Assembly (NCBI GenBank): GCA_947493585.1
Contig: CANLRI010000003.1
Coordinates: 62,001-126,000, forward strand
Length of the DNA: 64,000 nt
Direction of reading: 5' to 3'
From: an uncultured Planococcus sp.
GTDB taxonomy: Bacteria > Bacillota > Bacilli > Bacillales_A > Planococcaceae
The notes beneath the pieces are model-generated. The model was not told the origin of the DNA. It made no database searches and was given only the letters and a program-made list of their open reading frames with translations. The stretch's first letter is position 1. Every line of letters begins with the position of its first letter. Positions 58,689 to 64,000 of the stretch are shown in pieces. Both the position numbers and the translations under genes were made by a program.

Positions 58689-60367
58689 CAATGCTCTGGG
58701 CGTTTGGTTTCGACCGGGTCAGTGCGCCATACTTCACCGTCTTTATAGGTCATGCCTTCTGGATAGCGCAAGTCCAGCACTTCTTCTTGCGTTTCTTTTG
58801 ATGGCGGCTTCGTCGCCAGTGAAACGATGATGATCGTCAAAATCGCCGCCGTTGCCCCGAAGACTCCGGCGCCCGTATCGATAATGCCAAGAATCGTAAA
58901 GCCGCCGAATTTAGCAGCGAAAATATACGTCAAGGTGACCGTCAAACCGACCAGCATGCCGGCAATGACGCCTGGCCCGTTTGCCCTTCTCCACCATACG
59001 CCGAGAATCAGTGCGGGGAAGAACGTTCCGGATGCAAGCGCAAAGGCCCATGCCACAATCTGTGTGATCGCGCCCGGTGGATTGAGCGCCACGATGCCGG
59101 CTGCGACAGTTGCGATGATGATCGACGAACGCCCGACCAATAGTCGCTGGCTTTCCGTCGCTTTCGGGTTGATGGAACGATAATAAATATCTTGTGACAA
59201 CGCGGCGGAAATGGCAATCATCAGCCCACCCGCTGTTGAAAGTGCGGCGGCCATAGCACCTGCAGCCATCAAGCCAACAACAAAGACGCCAAGATTGGCG
59301 ATTTCAGGCGTCGCCATAACCACGATATCGTTGCTGATGACGATTTCTTCCCATTGCAGGATGCCATCGCCATTCGTATCAGCTACCGATAATGAGCCAG
59401 TGTTAACCCAAGACGTCGTCCAAGCCGGAAGATCGGCAATCGAAGAACCCGCTACTTGGGTCATCAGGATAAAACGTGAAAATGCTGCGTAAGCCGGTGC
59501 TGACAAGTAAAGCAAACCGATGAATAACAAAGCCCATGCACCACTCCAACGGGCTGCTTTCATTGTAGAAACCGTATAGAAACGCACGATAACGTGAGGC
59601 AAACCGGCGGTACCGGCCATCAATGTGAACATAAGTGCAAGAAACTGCCATTTGGTTGCTTCAGTAAACGGCACGACGTATTCAGAAACGCCGAGCTGCT
59701 GATCAAGCTGCTGGAGTTCCCCGATAATCTGCCCGTAAGACAGCCAAGGAATCGGATTGCTCGTCAATTGAAGCGACATGAAAATGACTGGAATTAAATA
59801 AGCGATGATCAAAACCAAGTATTGCGCTACTTGCGTCCACGTAATCCCTTTCATCCCGCCAAGTGCCGAGTAGAAAGCGATTAAGACAACGCCGATGATG
59901 GTCCCGACCGCTGTTGGCACTTCCAAAAGCCGGCCGATTACGACGCCGGATCCCGACAACTGCCCAATAGAGTATGTAAAACTGATGATGATGGTAGCAA
60001 CTGCCGCGATCAAGCGGGCGGTGCTGCTGCTATAGCGGTCGCCGATAAACTCCGGCACCGTGTAGCGCCCAGACTTTCGCAGCTGCGGCGCCAATAGGAA
60101 CGTCAAAAGTAAATAACCGCCTGTCCAGCCCATGATATAGGCAAGGCCGTCATATCCGAGCAGCATGACCGTCCCGGCCATCCCGATGAACGACGCGGCG
60201 CTCATCCAGTCGGCGCCGATCGCCATCCCGTTGAACACGGCAGGAACATTGCGTCCAGCTACATAAAAGTCTGATGTTTGCCTGGCCATATTGTAGACGG
60301 CGATGCCGATATACAAGCCGAATGTTGCCAGGATCAATACAAGTGATACGAGAAATTGTGAATCCAC
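58688..60367 (-). CDS. Sodium:solute (acetate-type) symporter with EF-hand-like loop
   Basis: This 559-residue SSS carrier with 13 spans is of the ActP/VC_2705-like type. It has FYVAGRNVPAVFNGMAIGADWMSAASFIGM, LGGMKGITWTQVAQYLVLI and AAGAMAAALSTAGGLMIAISAALSQDIYY. It should import acetate or short acids. Residues 330-341, DTNGDGILQWEE, form a canonical EF-hand loop in an extracytoplasmic stretch. It follows the DUF485 gene, the usual partner of acetate permeases. The start is GTG 60367. Confidence 0.9.
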   Translation of the reverse strand: MDSQFLVSLVLILATFGLYIGIAVYNMARQTSDFYVAGRNVPAVFNGMAIGADWMSAASFIGMAGTVMLLGYDGLAYIMGWTGGYLLLTFLLAPQLRKSGRYTVPEFIGDRYSSSTARLIAAVATIIISFTYSIGQLSGSGVVIGRLLEVPTAVGTIIGVVLIAFYSALGGMKGITWTQVAQYLVLIIAYLIPVIFMSLQLTSNPIPWLSYGQIIGELQQLDQQLGVSEYVVPFTEATKWQFLALMFTLMAGTAGLPHVIVRFYTVSTMKAARWSGAWALLFIGLLYLSAPAYAAFSRFILMTQVAGSSIADLPAWTTSWVNTGSLSVADTNGDGILQWEEIVISNDIVVMATPEIANLGVFVVGLMAAGAMAAALSTAGGLMIAISAALSQDIYYRSINPKATESQRLLVGRSSIIIATVAAGIVALNPPGAITQIVAWAFALASGTFFPALILGVWWRRANGPGVIAGMLVGLTVTLTYIFAAKFGGFTILGIIDTGAGVFGATAAILTIIIVSLATKPPSKETQEEVLDLRYPEGMTYKDGEVWRTDPVETKRPEH

Positions 60368-60431
60368 TGCTTCTCCCCCTTGTCATTTATGCAATTTTAT
60401 CCATCACTCTCATTTCATTGGAAACCGTACG

Positions 60432-60710
60432 CTATTTTTTGTCTTCCAGGTCTTGGTCCAACCCAAACTTCTTATCGATCCGGTCATTAACGATCGCGTT
60501 AACGAATAGCAAGATGATGAAGGTCAACACCGCCCCTTGCGCTCCCATGAAATAATGGAAAGGCATTCCATTGACGCTAAAGCCGGACAATTCCTCCGCG
60601 AACATGACAACCCCAAAAGATGCTGAAAACCCAATCAATAAATAGATGGTGACCAACGTGGTACGGGTCCGGAAATACGCATCTGCTTGTTTTTTATCGA
60701 TTTTCCTCAA
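60432..60710 (-). CDS. DUF485 membrane protein
   Basis: The 92-residue two-span protein (TTLVTIYLLIGFSASFGVVMF and AQGAVLTFIILLFVNAIVND) belongs to DUF485, which accompanies acetate/SSS symporters (YjcH/YwcB). It has a charged C-terminal tail. The TTG start at 60710 follows GAGGTG by 6 bases; GTG 60719 is the alternative. It lies between a small membrane protein gene and the symporter gene. Confidence 0.9.
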   Translation of the reverse strand: MRKIDKKQADAYFRTRTTLVTIYLLIGFSASFGVVMFAEELSGFSVNGMPFHYFMGAQGAVLTFIILLFVNAIVNDRIDKKFGLDQDLEDKK

Positions 60711-60759
60711 ATTACTCACCTCTTTGCCAGTTTTTAGCCGAATTCCTCTATTGCGAAGT

Positions 60760-60945
60760 TCACCCCCTCAACTGGAAAATGAAACGGACTGTATCCAGGA
60801 ATGGAAGTGGCACCATAATGACTTTGACGAGCATGAATGCAAAAATCGATGCGAATGGAAGGAAAAAGTAGACCACCTTCCGCTTTCTTAACCCTGCTAC
60901 TACAGACACGATGGTAATAAGGCTCAATGTAAGAACCCAGATCAT
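60760..60945 (-). CDS. Small membrane protein heading the acetate symporter operon
   Basis: The 61-residue peptide has two hydrophobic spans separated by a basic RKRK turn (VSVVAGLRKRKVVYFFLPFASIF). Its family is not recognised. AGGAGTGAG precedes the ATG. Its position, 50 bases before the DUF485 gene and just downstream of the cre site, makes it the first cistron of the operon. Confidence 0.7.
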   Translation of the reverse strand: MIWVLTLSLITIVSVVAGLRKRKVVYFFLPFASIFAFMLVKVIMVPLPFLDTVRFIFQLRG

Positions 60946-60961
60946 CGACTCACTCCTTCTT

Positions 60962-60975
60962 TGAAAACGCTAACA
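60962..60975 (-). promoter_or_regulatory. Perfect cre (CcpA) site of the symporter operon
   Basis: TGAAAACGCTAACA fits TGWAANCGNTNWCA at all 14 positions. It lies about 80-95 bases after the likely transcription start, where CcpA would block elongation. Confidence 0.85.
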
Positions 60976-61063
60976 AATATAGCTACGGACGACCTAGCGC
61001 TGACGATGATTCGCCTCTCCCCCTCCCTTTCCATTTTAAGGATAATAGATGGTATCTTTTTTC

Positions 61064-61092
61064 ATTATTCTAAAACTTCTGTTAATTGTCAA
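61064..61092 (-). promoter_or_regulatory. Promoter of the acetate symporter operon
   Basis: TTGACA (61092-61087) and AATAAT (61069-61064) on the minus strand have a 17-base spacer. The 335-base gap 60946-61280 holds this promoter, the cre site, the ribH terminator and a short repeat, with A/T-rich sequence upstream of the -35. Confidence 0.8.
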
Positions 61093-61190
61093 TGCATTAT
61101 TATAATAATATTCAAATAAAATACCTTTTGAACTCCATGTGTGATGGGCTAAAATTCCATCTATATCATACTGGATCAAGGGAAATCCAT

Positions 61191-61234
61191 AAAAAATGAG
61201 CCAGCATTCACAAAAGAATGCTGGCTCATTTTAT
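61191..61234 (-). terminator. Intrinsic terminator of the riboflavin operon
   Basis: AATGAGCCAGCATTC and GAATGCTGGCTCATT pair around six bases, with a T6 run on the minus strand after ribH. Confidence 0.95.
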
Positions 61235-61235
61235 T

Positions 61236-61267
61236 CAGCTTTTCGAGAAAGTTAAGAAATTGTATTT
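61236..61267 (-). repeat. 32-base repeat adjacent to a terminator
   Basis: These bases match 8594-8625 at 28 of 32 positions. As at 8.6 kb, the repeat ends one or two bases before an intrinsic terminator stem in the minus transcript. It includes a small self-complementary AGCTT-type hairpin. It lies in the ribH 3' untranslated region. Confidence 0.7.
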
Positions 61268-61280
61268 CGGCTCTTTCCGA

Positions 61281-61748
61281 TCAGTCGAATGCTTTCATTA
61301 AGTTGCCCATTTCAACTGCAGAGACCGCTGCTTCGTAACCTTTGTTTCCGGCTTTTGTGCCAGCACGTTCAATGGCTTGTTCGATCGTCTCCGTCGTGAG
61401 CACACCAAAAATGACGGGAACGCCTGTCGACATGCCAGCTTGCGCAATGCCTTTTGCCGCCTCGCTGCAGACGTAATCATAATGCGTTGTCGAACCACGA
61501 ATGACGGTGCCCAGTGCGATGACTGCGTCGTATTTTTTCGTTTCCGCCATTTTCTTCGCGACCAGCGGCAATTCAAATGCCCCTGGCACCCAAGCCGTGT
61601 CGATATTTTCCTTATTGACACCGTGGCGCACCAAGCCATCCACTGCGCCGTCTAACAGGCGGGACGTGATAAAATCATTGAATCTTCCTGTGACGATTCC
61701 GATTTTTAAATCCGAGCCGATCAAATTTGCTTCGTAAACTGTTTCCAT
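61281..61748 (-). CDS. ribH: 6,7-dimethyl-8-ribityllumazine synthase
   Basis: The 155-residue enzyme condenses 5-amino-6-ribitylaminouracil with 3,4-dihydroxy-2-butanone 4-phosphate and forms 60-mer capsids in Bacillus. It has [58 protein letters not shown] with the catalytic His, and [12 protein letters not shown]. It is the last gene of the rib operon and starts 14 bases after ribBA. Confidence 0.97.
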   Translation of the reverse strand: METVYEANLIGSDLKIGIVTGRFNDFITSRLLDGAVDGLVRHGVNKENIDTAWVPGAFELPLVAKKMAETKKYDAVIALGTVIRGSTTHYDYVCSEAAKGIAQAGMSTGVPVIFGVLTTETIEQAIERAGTKAGNKGYEAAVSAVEMGNLMKAFD

Positions 61749-61761
61749 TAATAAACACTCC

Positions 61762-62952
61762 TTAGTCGATTAGATGATGCATCCGTTGCTTTTTCGTTTT
61801 CATATATTGTGTGTTGTCTTCAGTCGGCGGGATAATGAGCGCAAGCCGCTCTTCCACTTCAATGCCGTATTCGATCAACGCGTCTGTCTTGGCCGGGTTG
61901 TTCGTCAACAGCCTAACGCGCGACACGCCCAAATCCTTCAACATTAAAGCGCATAAAGTATAATCGCGCATTTCTGCCGGGAAGCCTAGCTGTTCATTCG
62001 CCTCGACGGTATCCAAGCCCTGTTCTTGCAACTCATACGCTTTCAGTTTGTTCAATAAACCGATGCCGCGCCCTTCCTGCCTCATATAAAGGACGATGCC
62101 CGCGCCTGCCTGCTCGATCAATTCGAGCGATTTCTCAAGCTGGGCCCCGCAATCACAGCGGCGCGAATGAAAAATATCACCGGTTAAGCACTCTGAGTGA
62201 ATGCGGACGATTGGTGCTTCCACCGATTCCGGATTGCCTTTGACGATGGCAACGTGCTCTTCTGTATCCAAGCGGTTGGAATAGCCAACCATGCGGAACT
62301 CACCGAAATCAGTGGGCATGTGGACACTCGATTCCCGCTTGAGGATTGGGTCTTTCTCCGCGCGGTACGCATACAGATCCTCGATGGTAATAAGTTTCAA
62401 GTTGAATTCATCCGCCAGCTTTTCCAGTTCTGGCATGCGCGACATCGAGCCGTCAATGTTCATGATCTCGCAAATGACTGCCGCCGGTTCACTGCCGCTA
62501 AGACGCGCCAGATCGACCGATGCTTCCGTATGTCCCTGGCGTTGGAAAACGCCGCCTGATTTTGCGACAAGCGGGAAGACATGGCCAGGTCTTTTGAAAT
62601 CCTGCGGTACGGCTTTCGTATTGAGCATCTGCAAAATGGTGTCCGACCGTTCAAAAGCGCTGATGCCGGTCTTGGCATCTTTATGGTCGATGCTGACGGT
62701 AAATGCCGTTTCGTGGTGGTCGGTATTATGGCTGACCATTTGGTCGAGTTTCAAGCGCAAGGCGATATCTGGCGAGACCGGCGTGCAGATGAGACCGCGA
62801 CCGTGCGTGGCCATAAAATTGATGTTTTCAGGCGTCGCATGTTCTGCGAGGCACACAAAGTCGCCTTCATTTTCCCTTGATTCATCGTCTACCAGAATAA
62901 TGACTTTTCCTGCCTGCAAATCCTTTACTGCTTCTTCAATTGTGTTTAGCAT
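61762..62952 (-). CDS. ribBA: Bifunctional DHBP synthase / GTP cyclohydrolase II
   Basis: In this 396-residue protein the N-terminal DHBP synthase makes the four-carbon unit from ribulose 5-phosphate ([31 protein letters not shown]). The C-terminal GTP cyclohydrolase II opens GTP, with Zn ligands in SECLTGD and RRCDCGAQL and the active-site [15 protein letters not shown]. The length is normal. It lies between ribE and ribH. Confidence 0.97.
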   Translation of the reverse strand: MLNTIEEAVKDLQAGKVIILVDDESRENEGDFVCLAEHATPENINFMATHGRGLICTPVSPDIALRLKLDQMVSHNTDHHETAFTVSIDHKDAKTGISAFERSDTILQMLNTKAVPQDFKRPGHVFPLVAKSGGVFQRQGHTEASVDLARLSGSEPAAVICEIMNIDGSMSRMPELEKLADEFNLKLITIEDLYAYRAEKDPILKRESSVHMPTDFGEFRMVGYSNRLDTEEHVAIVKGNPESVEAPIVRIHSECLTGDIFHSRRCDCGAQLEKSLELIEQAGAGIVLYMRQEGRGIGLLNKLKAYELQEQGLDTVEANEQLGFPAEMRDYTLCALMLKDLGVSRVRLLTNNPAKTDALIEYGIEVEERLALIIPPTEDNTQYMKTKKQRMHHLID

Positions 62953-62964
62953 CGCTTTGCTCCT

Positions 62965-63600
62965 TTAAAATCCGTGGCGCCGCAAATAATCGGCGTTCAT
63001 CGGTTGTTTTGGCGCATGCTCCATAAAACGCTGCACGTACTTTCCGAACATATCGGTTTCAAGATTGACCGAATCGCCTACTTTTTTGCTACCCAAAGTC
63101 GTTTCTCCGGCCGTATGCGGGATAAGCGAAACGGTCAAATGATTTTCGCTGAGTTCGAAGATCGTTAAACTGATGCCGTCGATTGCGACGGACCCTTTGA
63201 CGATCGACTGCGCAAGCAATTCAGCGGGTGCTGCTATATCGATATACATAGCATTTTCCTGTGGGCGCTTGCGTAAGATCTTGCCGACCCCGTCGATATG
63301 GCCTGCCACAAGATGTCCGCCGAAACGGCCATTCGCCGCCATGGCACGCTCCAAATTGACCGTGCTGGATGTGCCCAGCGAAGAAAGTGTCGTGCCGTGG
63401 AATGTTTCCGGCATGACGTCCACTGTAAAACGGCCGCTCGACAATGAAGTCACTGTCAAGCACACCCCTTCGACTGAAATACTGTCGCCGATTTTTGTTT
63501 CTTCTAAAACGACATTTGCGCGTATCGTCATTTCCATGCTGGACGCGCCGCGCTTGATGCCGGCGAGTTGTCCGGTTTCTTCAATAATGCCTGTAAACAT
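62965..63600 (-). CDS. ribE: Riboflavin synthase alpha chain
   Basis: The 211-residue protein consists of two tandem lumazine-binding domains (starting FTGIIEETGQLAG, with second-half FGGHLVAGHIDGVGKI and SVAIDGISLTI). It dismutates two lumazines to riboflavin. ATG at 63600 follows AAAGGAG and lies just after the ribD stop; an in-frame codon at 63609 overlaps ribD and is not preferred. The domains share GDSISVEGVCLTV and GSVAIDGISLTI. Confidence 0.96.
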   Translation of the reverse strand: MFTGIIEETGQLAGIKRGASSMEMTIRANVVLEETKIGDSISVEGVCLTVTSLSSGRFTVDVMPETFHGTTLSSLGTSSTVNLERAMAANGRFGGHLVAGHIDGVGKILRKRPQENAMYIDIAAPAELLAQSIVKGSVAIDGISLTIFELSENHLTVSLIPHTAGETTLGSKKVGDSVNLETDMFGKYVQRFMEHAPKQPMNADYLRRHGF

Positions 63601-63605
63601 TTTTG

Positions 63606-64000
63606 TCACTCCTTTAAGGTGGAGATGATCTTCAGATCCGTTCCGAGGCGTTCTACTTTCTGCGTTTCCAAGCGAATGCCGTTTGAAGCAGAATCGGTTT
63701 GCAAATCGCCGAAGACAGAAACGGTTCCTTCGCCGCCGAGGATGATCGGTGCGATATACGTAGCGATTTCATCTACTTGCCCGCTTTTCAAAAAAGCGGT
63801 ATTGATTTTTTGGCCGCCTTCGACAAGGACAGATAACACTTTCTGCTCGGCCAGCATTTCCAATGCGGCCGTGATTTCCACATCCGGCGTGTCCAGTTGA
63901 AGGATTCGGACATGCCCCGGAAATGTTCCGCGGCTGTCGATATCAGCTTGTGACCCGACGATAATCCAAGTAGGGGCATCAGGTACTTGAATAATGTGGC
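63606..64000 (-). CDS. ribD: Riboflavin biosynthesis protein RibD, C-terminal part (partial)
   Basis: Only the C-terminal 131 codons are in the window; the gene enters from the right edge. The visible part is the reductase domain end: EMLAEQKVLSVLVEGGQKINTAFLKSGQVDEIATYIAPIILGG. RibD deaminates and reduces the pyrimidine intermediate. It is the first rib gene in the usual Bacillus order; an FMN riboswitch, if present, lies outside the window. Confidence 0.94.
   Translation of the reverse strand, partial: HIIQVPDAPTWIIVGSQADIDSRGTFPGHVRILQLDTPDVEITAALEMLAEQKVLSVLVEGGQKINTAFLKSGQVDEIATYIAPIILGGEGTVSVFGDLQTDSASNGIRLETQKVERLGTDLKIISTLKE

Noticed and set aside
62291-62968. 225-codon plus frame opposite ribBA
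   Set aside because: Antisense to a well-conserved bifunctional enzyme and without a ribosome site.

Overview
The window looks like a chromosomal segment of a low-to-moderate GC Bacillota of the Planococcaceae type (Planococcus/Planomicrobium-like). The evidence is Bacillus-style gene content and gene order (des-desK-desR, ribD-ribE-ribBA-ribH, T-box controlled trp genes, yclNOP-type iron uptake), AGGAGG ribosome sites, sigma-A promoters with 17-bp spacers, and strong intrinsic terminators. Recognisable CcpA, Fur, FadR and GlnR/TnrA boxes are also present. Genus is inference. No rRNA, tRNA, CRISPR, prophage or intact insertion sequence was seen; this is mostly core metabolism.

Layout. 1-6.8 kb: murB end, a YceI-family gene, a Rieske/FAD oxidoreductase, an azoreductase, a FrnE-like DsbA, Mn pyrophosphatase and a GNAT enzyme. 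6.8-10.1 kb: arsR-arsB, a DJ-1/PfpI protein and a 3-methyladenine glycosylase. 10.1-14.9 kb: T-box-led trpD-trpC-trpFB-trpA, with trpF and trpB fused in frame. 14.9-19.1 kb: a beta-oxidation operon with FadR-like and cre boxes. 19.2-26.7 kb: an OpuC-type osmolyte ABC transporter, a NiaP-like transporter, DUF4003, zupT and a cysteine-free uracil-DNA glycosylase. 26.7-28.6 kb: glnK-amtB behind two GlnR/TnrA boxes. 28.6-32.1 kb: a PAP2 phosphatase and a Fur-boxed YclNOP-type iron importer without its binding protein. 32.1-32.7 kb: a tandem intergenic repeat. 32.7-40.4 kb: a lipoprotein, hflX, a BCCT transporter, putP, two VOC proteins and a YdaT-like stress protein. 40.4-43.4 kb: the Des cold-sensing operon. 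43.4-50.9 kb: cydDC, a frameshifted ZIP-like gene, a WrbA quinone reductase and an acyl-CoA ligase. 51-58.6 kb: a methyltransferase, an ABC exporter behind an ECF-sigma-like promoter, flavin/NAD oxidoreductases, an M15 peptidase and a GT2-GtrA glycosyltransferase. 58.7-61 kb: an acetate-type symporter operon with a cre box. 61.3-64 kb: riboflavin genes, ribD cut by the window edge.

The genes fit a cold- and salt-tolerant heterotroph. There are three compatible-solute uptake systems, a membrane-fluidity two-component system, fatty-acid and acetate use under carbon catabolite control, and a scattered set of quinone/electrophile defence genes. The azoreductase and YceI promoters carry the same TTCGAGATA element between -35 and -10.

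The least explained material is intergenic. One family of structured repeats (about 3.0, 32.2-32.6 and 52.6 kb) has hairpin arms that differ in sequence between loci but stay complementary. A second, 32-nt repeat (8.6 and 61.2 kb) sits directly before an intrinsic terminator each time.
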